NCBI RefSeq assembly: GCF_042847215.1
Contig: NZ_AP031500.1
Coordinates: 2,480,001-2,544,000, forward strand
Direction of reading: 5' to 3'
Origin: Gilvimarinus japonicus
GTDB taxonomy: Bacteria; Pseudomonadota; Gammaproteobacteria; Pseudomonadales; Cellvibrionaceae
DNA: 64,000 nucleotides
Below are positions 44,503 through 53,837 of this stretch, piece by piece. Within the stretch, counting starts at the first letter, position 1. Each line of letters begins with the position of its first letter. Position numbers and translations under genes: made by a program. The notes beneath the pieces are model-generated. The model saw only the letters and a program-made list of their open reading frames with translations, made no database searches and was not told the DNA's origin.

Positions 44503-44808
44503 ATGAGCCAACCCATGACACCCGAACAACTACAAGCGAACGCCAGTCAGGCGGCGGGCTTTTTAAAAATGCTGGCCAATGAAAAGCGCCTGATGATTTT
44601 GTGTGCCCTGATTAACGGCGAGATGAGCGTCAGCGATCTGAATGCTCAGGTGCCGCTGTCGCAGTCTGCCCTGTCGCAACACCTGGCCGCCCTGCGCGAG
44701 GCCGAGCTGGTCGCCACCCGGCGGGATTCACAAAAGATGTTCTACCGCCTAAACGGCGATGCCGCCGTGCGGATTATTGAAGTATTACAGAGCATTTATT
44801 GCCCCTAG
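44503..44808 (+). CDS. ArsR-family persulfide sensor (BigR/SqrR type)
   Basis: A 101-residue winged-helix repressor with GGAGGGATAAAC upstream. The core is FLKMLANEKRLMILCALING, LPLSQSALSQHLAALREAEL-like recognition helix, and RRDSQKMFYRL. It has just two cysteines, Cys34 and Cys100, 66 residues apart, the same spacing as the sulfane-sulfur-sensing pair of SqrR (41/107) and BigR (42/108). It should release DNA when the pair is bridged by a polysulfide. It regulates the downstream rhodanese through the operators described. Confidence 0.9.
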   Translation: MSQPMTPEQLQANASQAAGFLKMLANEKRLMILCALINGEMSVSDLNAQVPLSQSALSQHLAALREAELVATRRDSQKMFYRLNGDAAVRIIEVLQSIYCP

Positions 44809-44840
44809 GGCTCACTAAGTGCACTTACCGGAGATTAACC

Positions 44841-45377
44841 ATGAATCACAAAACCGCCACCGCACAAGAATTTTTAAACCAGCACCCAGATTGCTGTGTA
44901 CTGGATGTACGCACCCCGGCTGAGGTGGCCGGCAACCATGTACCCGGCAGCATTTTTATTCCGGTACAGGAAATTACCGCCGAGCGGGTTAAATCCGAAA
45001 TGGCCGCCCAAGGCCAGCAAGGCAAGCCCATTTACCTGATGTGCCAAAGCGGCAAACGCGCCGAAATGGCAGCGAATAACCTGGCAGGAAAAGTGGACGA
45101 GCCGCTGATTATTGTCACCGGCGGCGTGAACGCCCTAAGCCAGCACGACAATGCCCCTCTGCAAAAAGGCGACAGCAATGTGATTTCGCTGGAGCGGCAG
45201 GTGCGCATCGCCGCCGGTAGCCTGGTACTGATTGGCGTGGTGCTGGGCGCGCTGGTAACCCCTGTCTTTTACGCCCTATCAGGTTTTGTGGGGGCGGGAT
45301 TGGTGTTTGCGGGCATAACCGACACCTGCGCTATGGGTATGCTAATTGCCCGAATGAGCTGGAACCGCCGGCACTAA
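44841..45377 (+). CDS. YgaP-like membrane rhodanese
   Basis: A 178-residue protein read from MNHKTATAQEF at 44841, which follows CCGGAG. An N-terminal rhodanese domain (about 1-105) has VLDVRTPAEVAGNHVPGS and the active site Cys68 in LMCQSGKRAEMAA. A C-terminal DUF2892 domain with two transmembrane helices follows (ISLERQVRIAAGSLVLIGVV). Domain order is that of E. coli YgaP. It transfers sulfane sulfur, probably clearing persulfides under control of the upstream sensor, 32 bp away. Confidence 0.92.
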   Translation: MNHKTATAQEFLNQHPDCCVLDVRTPAEVAGNHVPGSIFIPVQEITAERVKSEMAAQGQQGKPIYLMCQSGKRAEMAANNLAGKVDEPLIIVTGGVNALSQHDNAPLQKGDSNVISLERQVRIAAGSLVLIGVVLGALVTPVFYALSGFVGAGLVFAGITDTCAMGMLIARMSWNRRH

Positions 45378-45425
45378 CCGCCGCACGGTGACAAACTCAC
45401 CTAGGTGGTAACAGCAACATTTGAG

Positions 45426-46367
45426 TTACCGTTTTGCGCGCCGTAACAGATTAACCAACCAGCGTAGCCCCCTCACCAATGGGTTGCTGACCACACGATC
45501 TAACATCCGCTGCAAGCGGTGGTTATCACGGTATAAACGGGCCAAATGTTGATCGCGCCGCGCCAGCAACGTTTGTATTTGCTGATAGTCCTGCTCGGTG
45601 AGTGTTGTGCCCGGTTGAATATGCTCGGGCAACGGGCGTTCAATATAAATAGTGGAGTGACGCCCCGCATCTTCATCTTTAGGGCGTGTTTTGGTGTAAA
45701 AATACAGCGCAAGAGATTTACGCGAATGGGCATCTTGATCGCCCTCGGGCAAGTTAATTCGCTCAAACCCGTGCCACGAAGTATCGTGGGTGGCAAAAAT
45801 CACGCAGCGATTAAACAAGGGCGCGACCTGCGTAATATTATTTTCGGCCGCGGGCTTACGCGGATCTTGATGAAACTCAATGGCACCGCCCCACTCATCT
45901 CGCCAATCATGGTTTAAGTACACAATAAGATTCAAGCGGCGATGATAATTGGTTACCGGGTGGCGATTAAAATCAACGTGCGGGTCGAGGTCTTGTCCGT
46001 GACAGTTTTCATGTGTGCCACCGCCAAAATAATCCGGGTCGTATTTTAAATCGGGAATGCCTGTTGCGCGACTGACCCATGCAAGAAAATCTGACGACTT
46101 AACCGTGTCGTCGAGCGTTTTATAGTGTGGGCCTAGCGCGGGCAATTGCGTGTTAACCGCTTTGCGGCCCACGGTACCGTTTTCATTGAGGGCTCGCTCT
46201 TTGGCAAACTTGGGAAACTCATCCAACAGTGCCTGACAAAACAGCGGAGTAAAAAAGTCGTCGATAACCACATGCGAGAACGGCTCGGCAGCGGTAAATC
46301 GCTCCGCCAGTTCCGCAGTATTACTAAGCGTTTTTTCACTTAATATAGTAGACAGCGATGTTGCCAT
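45426..46367 (-). CDS. 2OG-Fe(II) oxygenase
   Basis: A 313-residue protein of the prolyl-4-hydroxylase-like dioxygenase group. The iron ligands are HVD in QDLDPHVDFNRHP and the distal histidine in THDTSWHGFERI, and the 2-oxoglutarate arginine is in SRKSLALYFYTKT. A basic C-terminal tail (RLQRMLDRVVSNPLVRGL, WLVNLLRRAKR) could bind membrane or nucleic acid. Substrate unknown; relatives hydroxylate proteins or sugars in surface-glycan synthesis. Confidence 0.88.
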   Translation of the reverse strand: MATSLSTILSEKTLSNTAELAERFTAAEPFSHVVIDDFFTPLFCQALLDEFPKFAKERALNENGTVGRKAVNTQLPALGPHYKTLDDTVKSSDFLAWVSRATGIPDLKYDPDYFGGGTHENCHGQDLDPHVDFNRHPVTNYHRRLNLIVYLNHDWRDEWGGAIEFHQDPRKPAAENNITQVAPLFNRCVIFATHDTSWHGFERINLPEGDQDAHSRKSLALYFYTKTRPKDEDAGRHSTIYIERPLPEHIQPGTTLTEQDYQQIQTLLARRDQHLARLYRDNHRLQRMLDRVVSNPLVRGLRWLVNLLRRAKR

Positions 46368-46503
46368 TTGCTGATAGTACTCCCATCCATGTGCGCTAAG
46401 CTCGCAGCATTACCTACGCCGGTGAATTATAAAATGTTAACGCCCAGCCGAACACTTGGCGCACGACGAAAACACGCCATGCACCAAGCTTAACACGATA
46501 AAC

Positions 46504-48309
46504 CTAAGGGTTTTCAGCCGTTAAGTAATACGCCTCTAACGCACCCGTCACATAAACCAAAGGCGCGTTCCAGTTAATGGTGATCTCATTGCTCGCGTAG
46601 CTGCACCAATCATCCAGATACGATTCGGCCGGTAAATCCGACGGGTATTCACATCCATCTTGCTGGCCGCTGTGGGGGCCGCCGGCTAAAAACCCGGGCA
46701 CCGGCGCAACGACATCATCAGCCACCGATGGACGGTGGTGAATATGCATAGGCGGCCGCGCACCAAAGCCTGTGACAAAACTGTATTCGGTGGGATTGCG
46801 GCCCAACACGTAATCCAGCAGCGCTTGCGCCGCTGCCATGTAGTTTTGCTCGCCGGTTATACGATAGGCCTGCACCAGCATCATGGCGCGATTCATGGCC
46901 ACGCCATTGCTGCCCCAGACAAAATCGGGCCGAGTCATCGATACGCCGTAGGCCGACTCATTACCGGCGGCCACAATCGTATCGGCCAAATCCGTCACGC
47001 GCTTCTGGATCAGCGCTGTGTCGGCAGCAGCGGTTAAGCTATCGGCGTGAGCGGCAAGCGACATCCACGCCAAGCCCAACGACTGTGACCATCCGGGCAC
47101 TTGGTTGCCAATTGCATCGGCTTTAATCGCCTGGTAGTAAGCATCGTTACCGGTGGTGATGTAGAGCTCGGCAGCGGCCCAGGCAAACTCATCCGAGAAG
47201 TCGCTATCGCCATAACCGCCGGTGCTTACGTCGTCCGGTTGGTGATAGGCAATATTGGGGTTTTGCCCGGCCCACTGCCAAGCGCTTTGCGCCGCCTGCA
47301 ACATAGTGCTGGCGCGAGTGCTGTCATAGGGCTGCACCACCCGGCTGGCAGCGGCCATTACGGCGGCAAAGTTCAGTGTCGCAGCAGTGCCCTTTTGCAC
47401 CACATAACGCGGCTCGTGGGTTTCGGCCGGCATTACCTTACCGACAAAGCTTTTGGTGGTTAACTTGTGGTAAACACCGCCATCGGCCGGGTCTTGCATG
47501 GTTAACATCCAGTCCACATTCCACAAGGTTTCATCCAGTAAGTCGGGTACGCTGTCACCGCTTTCGGGAATGTTTAGCTCGCACTGGGCGTACAACTCGG
47601 GGTAATGCTCCAGCGCCGCGAGCAAGGTGTACGTCGAGATACCCGAGTTAACAATGTACTTGCCATAATCACCCGCGTCGTACCAACCTTTGGGCGAGCT
47701 AATCACACTCTCGGCCGGGCGCGCCGCGCTTGCCGCCGAGGGGTGAATCCGCACCTCGGTATCCGGGTGGCCACTGGCACGGGCCCAATCGCCGGCGTAT
47801 TGCGGCTCCAGTGCGGTACTGGCGCGATTAAAGTAATAGGCTTTAATCACGGCTTTATTTAGTTCGCGGTAAGGGTCTTGGGCCACGACAAACGTGTCCG
47901 AGTCGGCCAAGCCCGGCACACGCACCACGTATTCACCCGGCATATTCAGCTCACTAAAATCAGCCTGCGCAACGCGACCGCTTGCATAGGGCCATTGCTG
48001 ATAAGCGCCTATTTCACCACTCGCCACCTCGGCTCCGGTGACCACGTTAATCACGCTGAAGCTTGAGGCATCAACTGGTGGGATAAGCGCCACTTTGGGC
48101 CCGGCAGTGGCAAAACCCACCTGATTTAACAAAATACGATCGCTGGCGTTTACCGCGCTAGACGAACTGCCGGCAACGGGCGCCGAGCTTACCGGCGATG
48201 AGACACTGCTATTGATGGTTTGATCAGAGGCGTTATTGCTGCCGCACGCGGCGAGCGCTAAACAAGCACTGCAGGCAACCGCCAGGGCATGGGGGCTAAA
48301 GGTCTTCAT
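46504..48309 (-). CDS. GH9 cellodextrinase lipoprotein
   Basis: A 601-residue secreted lipoprotein: lipobox LAAC with Cys22, then a serine-rich linker. An Ig-like CelD-N domain (about 55-145; RILLNQVGFATAGPKVALIP) precedes the GH9 catalytic domain: GWYDAGDYGKYIVNSG with the catalytic aspartates, MHIHHRPSVADD, and the acid glutamate in ASNEITINWNAPLVY. This is the layout of membrane-bound cellodextrinases that cut cello-oligosaccharides at the cell surface. It appears monocistronic. Confidence 0.92.
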   Translation of the reverse strand: MKTFSPHALAVACSACLALAACGSNNASDQTINSSVSSPVSSAPVAGSSSSAVNASDRILLNQVGFATAGPKVALIPPVDASSFSVINVVTGAEVASGEIGAYQQWPYASGRVAQADFSELNMPGEYVVRVPGLADSDTFVVAQDPYRELNKAVIKAYYFNRASTALEPQYAGDWARASGHPDTEVRIHPSAASAARPAESVISSPKGWYDAGDYGKYIVNSGISTYTLLAALEHYPELYAQCELNIPESGDSVPDLLDETLWNVDWMLTMQDPADGGVYHKLTTKSFVGKVMPAETHEPRYVVQKGTAATLNFAAVMAAASRVVQPYDSTRASTMLQAAQSAWQWAGQNPNIAYHQPDDVSTGGYGDSDFSDEFAWAAAELYITTGNDAYYQAIKADAIGNQVPGWSQSLGLAWMSLAAHADSLTAAADTALIQKRVTDLADTIVAAGNESAYGVSMTRPDFVWGSNGVAMNRAMMLVQAYRITGEQNYMAAAQALLDYVLGRNPTEYSFVTGFGARPPMHIHHRPSVADDVVAPVPGFLAGGPHSGQQDGCEYPSDLPAESYLDDWCSYASNEITINWNAPLVYVTGALEAYYLTAENP

Positions 48310-48421
48310 GGGCTCTTCCTCGTTATATTGTTGTTTTACGCCACGGAGTGTAGCGCGAAGTAAGAGGCAGGCTATATTAGGGTTCGCAAAGAATGGTTAA
48401 AGAAATGAGAGTCGGAGGACT

Positions 48422-48483
48422 GATGTCCGAGGTCTGAGGCCCGGCGCGAAAGAACAAAGGATTAGCGTCAGACCTCGGACATC
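48422..48483. repeat. Perfect 16-bp inverted repeat downstream of hda
   Basis: GATGTCCGAGGTCTGA and its complement TCAGACCTCGGACATC are 30 bases apart, embedded in GTC/GAC-rich DNA with further short GTCTGAC-type units. It looks like a dispersed palindromic repeat and could form the 3' end of the hda transcript. Confidence 0.75.
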
Positions 48484-48500
48484 CGACGTCTGACATTCCA

Positions 48501-49211
48501 TCATAATCCCAACGTTTTTTTCACAAACGGGATGGTCAGTTTACGCTGCTCGGCCAACGAGGCGTGATCGAGCCGGTGCAGGTAGCAAAACAGCTGGTTC
48601 ATATCGCGCGGTACCCGCTGCACGATATAGCTGGCTACCTCTTCGTTTAGCTCCATACCGCGCTCGCGGGCACGGCGCATTAACGCCTGCTGTTTGTCGG
48701 TATCGTCCAGCGGTTGCACTTTAAGGATAACGCCCCACTGCAAACGCGAGCGCAAATCGGGCAGCTGGATATTCAGCTCACGGGGGTTTTGCGGTGCGGC
48801 AACCAGTAGCAAGCGGCCCGCATCGCGCAGGGCATTGTACAAATTAAACAGCGCGCGCTCCCAGGTAGGGTCGCCGGCCACCGACTCCAGCCCGTCAAGG
48901 CAAACCATATCCAGCTCTTCTAAGCCTTCCAGCAATGCCTCGGGTGCAAAGCCGGTCATCTCGCGCAAAGGAAGGTATTGCACAGCCAAACGGCGCGACT
49001 CCGCATTGTGGCAACTGGCTTGCAGTAAGTGGGTTAAGCCCACACCGCTGGCGCCCCACAAATACAAAAAGTGCTCGCCCTGCCCCTCAACTTGCTCGCG
49101 CAAAGCGCGAATCACTTGCTCGTTGCCAGAGCCTGCGGGGGCGTAAAAGTTATCGAAGGTGGCGTCGTCTTTTAAGCTGACGCCTAATGACAGCTGTTGC
49201 GGAGTTGACAT
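48501..49211 (-). CDS. hda: DnaA regulatory inactivator Hda
   Basis: A 236-residue AAA+ protein homologous to the DnaA ATPase domain: QLSLGVSLKDDATFDNFYA, P-loop region LYLWGASGVGLTHLLQA, Walker B MVCLDGLESVAG, and sensor region NPRELNIQLPDLRSRLQWG. The N-terminal QLSLGV is the clamp-binding motif. With the DNA clamp it stimulates ATP hydrolysis by DnaA and prevents re-initiation. It lies 9 bp after the DUF2066 gene. Confidence 0.95.
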   Translation of the reverse strand: MSTPQQLSLGVSLKDDATFDNFYAPAGSGNEQVIRALREQVEGQGEHFLYLWGASGVGLTHLLQASCHNAESRRLAVQYLPLREMTGFAPEALLEGLEELDMVCLDGLESVAGDPTWERALFNLYNALRDAGRLLLVAAPQNPRELNIQLPDLRSRLQWGVILKVQPLDDTDKQQALMRRARERGMELNEEVASYIVQRVPRDMNQLFCYLHRLDHASLAEQRKLTIPFVKKTLGL

Positions 49212-49220
49212 AGGGCGTCC

Positions 49221-50327
49221 TCAAGGTGCCAGACGATACTGCAAGGGCGCACTGGCCGTGCCCGGCACAAGATAGCGATTGGTCGGCAAACTAACGCTGT
49301 CGGAGGCCGGCACCAATACGCCGCCCAGCGATAAGGTGTTTTGCAACCGAGCTATATCACCCTCGGTGGCCAACTTTAACGTCAAACCATCGGTGTTCAA
49401 ATTAGCCAGTTGTGTGCGCCGCACCAAGGCCAACTGCGACAAATAATTCTCGACCTTTTTATAATCGGCAAAACTGGCAACGTTATTCACTTGCAACACG
49501 ACATTGGCATCGCCCGCCTCGGTGGGGCTAATGGCGTACCGCGCGGCAAAATGATCGGCGACGGTATCGATGACCGCGGGCAGCAACGCCTTTAGGGAGT
49601 CACCTTCCGAGTCAAAACTGGGGGCACCATCGTCATGCATTAATTGCCAATCGGCCCGCCAACGCTCGCCCGATAACTCACTGGCACGCACCACAACAAT
49701 GGCGTCGGCGCGATAGCGCTCGGACGCCTCGCGAATTTGTCGCTCTTGGATTTGCCACAGCGCATCGGCGGGCATGGCGAGGTGATCCTCCAAATCAAAC
49801 AGCGGGATCATCAGGGGTAAACCGCGCTCTTGCGCGCGATCGCGCAATACGGTCATAGCAGGTAAATCACTCACCACATCGCGGCCCGAGGGCGTATTAG
49901 CCACGAGCCACACCAATACCGTAGGGCGATTGGCGGGCCAAAATGCCAGGTTGGCATCGCGCAGTAACTGCTCGACCAAAGGTGGAGAAAACTTAAGCTG
50001 CAAGCGCGACGCGGCAACTTCACTGCCATCGAGCGTCTCTAGGGTTTCATCGGTAGAAACGTAGCTGTACTCGTAGACGTAATCCTGAGCGCGCACCAAC
50101 GCTTGGCGCACCACAGGGTTATCGACAATAGCGCTCGACCCAGACACGCGCACGAGCGTGTCGGCCAGTGCCTGCTTGGCGGCCGCGCCGCGCTGCGCCT
50201 CAGATTGCGATTTAACCAGCGCCTCGGCGCTGTAGAGATCGACCACTTTGTCGGCACTTGCCGTGCCTGCCAGCGCCAGGGCGCAGATGAATAATAAATA
50301 TCGAATAATCAGCGTCTCGTCTCCCAA
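49221..50327 (-). CDS. DUF2066 exported protein
   Basis: A protein of about 368 residues with an N-terminal signal (YLLFICALALAGTASA) and the DUF2066 pattern: KVVDLYSAEALVKSQSE, VRVSGSSAIVDNPVVRQAL, YVYEYSYVSTDETL, PTVLVWLVANT and GPS-like DVVSDLPAM. The only upstream start codon in frame is a TTG at 50327; a GGGAGA ribosome site lies after it, pointing to an initiation further in at CTG or ATT. Function unknown. It precedes hda, a conserved arrangement in Gammaproteobacteria. Confidence 0.85.
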   Translation of the reverse strand: MGDETLIIRYLLFICALALAGTASADKVVDLYSAEALVKSQSEAQRGAAAKQALADTLVRVSGSSAIVDNPVVRQALVRAQDYVYEYSYVSTDETLETLDGSEVAASRLQLKFSPPLVEQLLRDANLAFWPANRPTVLVWLVANTPSGRDVVSDLPAMTVLRDRAQERGLPLMIPLFDLEDHLAMPADALWQIQERQIREASERYRADAIVVVRASELSGERWRADWQLMHDDGAPSFDSEGDSLKALLPAVIDTVADHFAARYAISPTEAGDANVVLQVNNVASFADYKKVENYLSQLALVRRTQLANLNTDGLTLKLATEGDIARLQNTLSLGGVLVPASDSVSLPTNRYLVPGTASAPLQYRLAP

Positions 50328-50570
50328 CTGCCGAACTCTGACAATGAAGCTCGCGCATTGTAACAGGCAATGCCGCGCTTTTCTTGTCGTTATCAGCGTG
50401 TAGCGATGATAGTGGCAATAAAATGGATCTGTCTGTGAAATATCGCCGCCTTTACCTGCAATTAAGCACTATTAACTGCTAGAATGTGCGCCTTTCAGAC
50501 CCGGCGCCCCACCCATTGACGCCCTCCGGTAGTCGAGGCCGGCGCACAGCACGAGAGACCCTAGGCCGCT

Positions 50571-51623
50571 ATGAGCGAGAAAACCCCGCAATCGTTAAGT
50601 TATAAAGACGCTGGTGTAGACATCGATGCCGGTAACGCGTTGGTAGAGCGTATTAAAGGTGTTGCCAAGCGCACCCGTCGCCCAGAAGTCATGGCCGGCC
50701 TTGGTGGCTTTGGCGCTCTGTGCGAGCTGCCCGAGGGCTACCGCCAGCCAGTGCTGGTATCGGGCACCGATGGCGTAGGCACAAAGCTGCGCTTAGCGAT
50801 GGACCTGGGCAAACACGACACTATTGGTATTGACCTGGTCGGCATGTGCGTCAACGATCTGATCGTGGCCGGCGCCGAGCCGCTGTTTTTTCTCGACTAC
50901 TACGCCACCGGCAAACTTAATGTGGATGTTGCCTCGGACGTAGTAACCGGCATTGGTGCCGGCTGCGAGCTGGCCGGTTGCGCACTGGTCGGTGGTGAAA
51001 CCGCCGAAATGCCGGGCATGTACGAAGGCGAAGATTACGATTTAGCCGGCTTTTGTGTCGGCGTGGTAGAAAAGTCCGAGATCATCGATGGCAGCAAAGT
51101 CAGCTCGGGCGATGCGCTTATCGGTATTACCTCAAGCGGGCCGCACTCTAACGGTTACTCACTGATCCGCAAAATCATTGACGTCTCCGGCGCCGACTTA
51201 CAACAAGATTGCGGCGGCCAGAGCTTAGCCGACGCGCTAATGGCCCCTACTCGCATTTACGTTAAACCGCTGCTCGAGCTGATCAAGTCGATGCCTGTGC
51301 ACGCGTTATCGCACATTACCGGTGGTGGCCTGCTGGAGAACATCCCCCGGGTTCTGCCCGACAACGCCAAAGCGGTAATCGATACCAACGCCTGGCAACT
51401 ACCGCCGGTATTCCAGTGGCTGCAAGCGGCGGGCAATGTTGACGCACGCGAGATGTACCGCACCTTTAACTGCGGTATCGGTATGATCATCGCCGTACCC
51501 GCCGAGCGCGCCGACGAGGCCATCACCCAACTACAAGCTGCTGGCGAGCAAGCGCTGCTGGTGGGCCACATCGCCGACGCTGCCAAGGGCGAAGAGCAAG
51601 TACAACTGGATGGTTTACGCTAA
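50571..51623 (+). CDS. purM: Phosphoribosylformylglycinamidine cyclo-ligase
   Basis: A 350-residue AIR synthetase (fifth step of purine synthesis). Markers are SLSYKDAGVDIDAGNALVER, LVSGTDGVGTKLRLAMDL, GIDLVGMCVNDLIVAGAEPL, ALVGGETAEMPGMY and LSHITGGGLLENIPRVLPD. It lies 2 bp before purN on the same strand, the usual purMN operon. Confidence 0.97.
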   Translation: MSEKTPQSLSYKDAGVDIDAGNALVERIKGVAKRTRRPEVMAGLGGFGALCELPEGYRQPVLVSGTDGVGTKLRLAMDLGKHDTIGIDLVGMCVNDLIVAGAEPLFFLDYYATGKLNVDVASDVVTGIGAGCELAGCALVGGETAEMPGMYEGEDYDLAGFCVGVVEKSEIIDGSKVSSGDALIGITSSGPHSNGYSLIRKIIDVSGADLQQDCGGQSLADALMAPTRIYVKPLLELIKSMPVHALSHITGGGLLENIPRVLPDNAKAVIDTNAWQLPPVFQWLQAAGNVDAREMYRTFNCGIGMIIAVPAERADEAITQLQAAGEQALLVGHIADAAKGEEQVQLDGLR

Positions 51624-51625
51624 GC

Positions 51626-52282
51626 ATGACAATGGCTAAAACACGGGTCGCGGTACTTATCTCGGGCAGCGGCAGCAACTTGCAGGCCTTAATTGACGGC
51701 CAGCAAAGTGGCGAGCTGCCTATCGATATTGTCGCGGTGATCAGCAACCGTCCAGGTGTGCGCGGCCTAGAGCGCGCGCAAAACGCCGGTATTCAAGCGA
51801 TCACGCTCGACCACAAAGGCTACGATACCCGCGACGCATTTGACCAGGCATTAATTGCACAGCTCGATGCGCTGCAGCCGCAGCTGGTGGTTCTGGCCGG
51901 CTTTATGCGGATTTTAACCCCGGTTTTTACCACACACTTTGCCGGGCGGATGCTTAACATCCACCCGTCGCTGCTACCCAAATACCAAGGGCTGCACACG
52001 CACCAGCGAGCGCTGGATGCCGGCGATGCCGAGCACGGTGTCACAGTACACTTTGTCACTGCCGAGCTAGACGGCGGCCCGGCGGCTATTCAGGCGGTAG
52101 TCCCGGTACTTGCCACCGACGACGCCGAGACACTGGCGGCGCGCGTACAGCAGCAAGAGCATATTATCTACCCCATGGCGGTGCGCTGGTTTTGTGAAGG
52201 GCGTCTAGCCATGAGCGCGAATCAGGTACTGCTTGACGGTGAACCTTTGCCGTCCAGCGGTTACCAAGTAAGGAACTCATAA
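51626..52282 (+). CDS. purN: Phosphoribosylglycinamide formyltransferase
   Basis: A 218-residue GAR transformylase using 10-formyl-THF. Markers are RVAVLISGSGSNLQALID, VISNRPGVRGLERA, the catalytic region LAGFMRILTPVF and GRMLNIHPSLLPKYQGL, and HGVTVHFVTAELDGGP. A second ATG lies two codons in (51632) and could be the true start. It is followed after 15 bp by the DUF3108 gene. Confidence 0.96.
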   Translation: MTMAKTRVAVLISGSGSNLQALIDGQQSGELPIDIVAVISNRPGVRGLERAQNAGIQAITLDHKGYDTRDAFDQALIAQLDALQPQLVVLAGFMRILTPVFTTHFAGRMLNIHPSLLPKYQGLHTHQRALDAGDAEHGVTVHFVTAELDGGPAAIQAVVPVLATDDAETLAARVQQQEHIIYPMAVRWFCEGRLAMSANQVLLDGEPLPSSGYQVRNS

Positions 52283-52297
52283 CGGCGTAAGGGATTT

Positions 52298-53044
52298 ATG
52301 ACACGACTTAAACGTATTACCCTGAGTTTACTCACAGGGGCGACACTAGCAGCAAGCTGCTGGTTACCACAGGCAATTGCCGCCAACGACGCGGCGGCGC
52401 CCAATCAATTTCGCAACATCTATAAATCATCGGTGTACGGTATGACCGTCACCGTCACCCACGAGCTAATACCGCTGGATGACAACCGCCACAAGCTGCG
52501 ATTTTTTGCCGACTCGCTAGTGGCCAGTATTGAAGAGGTAAGCATTTTTAGCTCGCCCGAGGACCAGCTGTTACAACCACAGCTTTACACCTACGATCGA
52601 TCGGGCCTAGGCCGCGACCGCGAGGCGCGTGTTACCTTTGACTGGGAAAAACGCAAAGTCGTTAACGATATTAACGACAACCCCTGGAAGATGAATGTTC
52701 CTCTGGGCACACAGGATAAGGTGAGCTTTCAGATCCAGTTGCAGCGCGACTTAATCGCCGGCAAAACTGAAAACCTAGCCTACACCATAGCCGATGGCGG
52801 TAAGATCAAAGAGTACCAGTTTGCCATTGTCGGCAACGAGCGCTTAAAAACGCCCTTAGGGCAAATTGACACAGTAAAAATTAAACGCACCCGCAAAGAC
52901 AGCGACCGTATTACCTACGCCTGGATGGCGCCCAAATATAGTTATCTGTTAGTGCGTATGCAGCAAGAAGAAGACGGCGATGTGTACACCATCAACATCG
53001 ACGAGGCCGAGATCGACGGAAAGAAAATCTCGTCATTTAATTAA
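52298..53044 (+). CDS. DUF3108 periplasmic protein
   Basis: A 248-residue exported protein, signal peptide cut near PQAIAAN. The DUF3108 pattern is visible: RNIYKSSVYGMTVTVTHEL, LRFFADSLVASIEEVSIF, LIAGKTENLAYTIADGGK and TPLGQIDTVKIKRTR. It is expressed after purMN. Function unknown; the fold resembles lipoprotein carrier-like beta-structures. Confidence 0.88.
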   Translation: MTRLKRITLSLLTGATLAASCWLPQAIAANDAAAPNQFRNIYKSSVYGMTVTVTHELIPLDDNRHKLRFFADSLVASIEEVSIFSSPEDQLLQPQLYTYDRSGLGRDREARVTFDWEKRKVVNDINDNPWKMNVPLGTQDKVSFQIQLQRDLIAGKTENLAYTIADGGKIKEYQFAIVGNERLKTPLGQIDTVKIKRTRKDSDRITYAWMAPKYSYLLVRMQQEEDGDVYTINIDEAEIDGKKISSFN

Positions 53045-53103
53045 GACGGCCTGCGAGGCAGGTGAAACGTCACAGTTCACTCATCAAAAGCAAAGGTTAT
53101 TTT

Positions 53104-53586
53104 ATGACTATTTCTGACAACTGCGTTGCCAGCTTCCATTACACCCTGACGGATAAAGATGGCAAGGTACTCGATTCGTCCGACGGCCGCGAGCCGCTGG
53201 CGTACTTGCACGGTGCCGGCAACATCATCCCAGGTTTGGAAAAAGAGCTTGTTGGCAAGCAAGTTGGCGACAAGCTGCAAGTGGCTGTTCCTGCCGCTGA
53301 AGCTTACGGCGAGCGCAACGACGCCATGATGCAAGAGCTGCCAGCAAACATGTTCACCGGCGTTGATAAAGTCGAAGAAGGCATGGAGTTTCACGCGCAA
53401 ACCGAAAACGGTACACAAGTTGTGACTATCGCGGCGGTTAACGGCGACATGGTTACCGTCGATGCCAACCACCCACTGGCGGGCGTCGATCTGAACTTTG
53501 ATGTTGAGATTACCGACATTCGCGAAGCGACCGAAGAAGAAAAAACCCACGGCCACGCTCACGGTGCCGGTGGTCACGAGCACTAA
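53104..53586 (+). CDS. slyD: SlyD-like FKBP peptidyl-prolyl isomerase
   Basis: A 160-residue protein read from MTISDNCVASFHYTL at 53104, where family similarity begins; AAAGG precedes it. It has an FKBP domain with an inserted chaperone flap (LDSSDGREPLAYLHGAGNII, AAEAYGERNDAMMQ) and the closing VDLNFDVEITDIREAT. A short histidine-rich tail (THGHAHGAGGHEH) should bind nickel or zinc, as in SlyD. It assists folding and metal delivery in the cytoplasm. Confidence 0.93.
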   Translation: MTISDNCVASFHYTLTDKDGKVLDSSDGREPLAYLHGAGNIIPGLEKELVGKQVGDKLQVAVPAAEAYGERNDAMMQELPANMFTGVDKVEEGMEFHAQTENGTQVVTIAAVNGDMVTVDANHPLAGVDLNFDVEITDIREATEEEKTHGHAHGAGGHEH

Positions 53587-53595
53587 TATTGCTCC

Positions 53596-53618
53596 GGGGC
53601 CGGCTACCGGCCGGCCCC
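53596..53618 (+). terminator. GC-rich hairpin after slyD
   Basis: GGGGCCGG and CCGGCCCC pair around a 7-base loop just after the stop codon. No T run follows, so termination efficiency is uncertain. Confidence 0.6.
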
Positions 53619-53790
53619 GACTCCTACCCGCTAGCTAGCCCACGTCATAACATCAAGCCCCTACTTCGCTACCCGCTCGCTTACTCGCCCCAATACCCAT
53701 CACGGCGCAGCGCAAGCTTGTGTCTTCGCACTCCGTTGTCAGCGCTGAAAACTCGCCAATGTGCGCCTCGTTTATTTAACCAACAGACAC

Positions 53791-53813
53791 AAAAAAGGGA
53801 GCCGAAGCCCCCT
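53791..53813 (-). terminator. Terminator of the second TonB-dependent receptor
   Basis: On the minus strand GGGGGC TTCG GCTCCC followed by six T residues, with a TTCG tetraloop, 25 bp past the receptor stop codon. Confidence 0.85.
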
Positions 53814-53837
53814 GAAAACTGTTTACTGATGCAATAC

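Noticed and set aside
53077..53583. 168-codon minus-strand ORF
   Set aside because: It lies exactly opposite slyD, with no ribosome site or recognisable domain.
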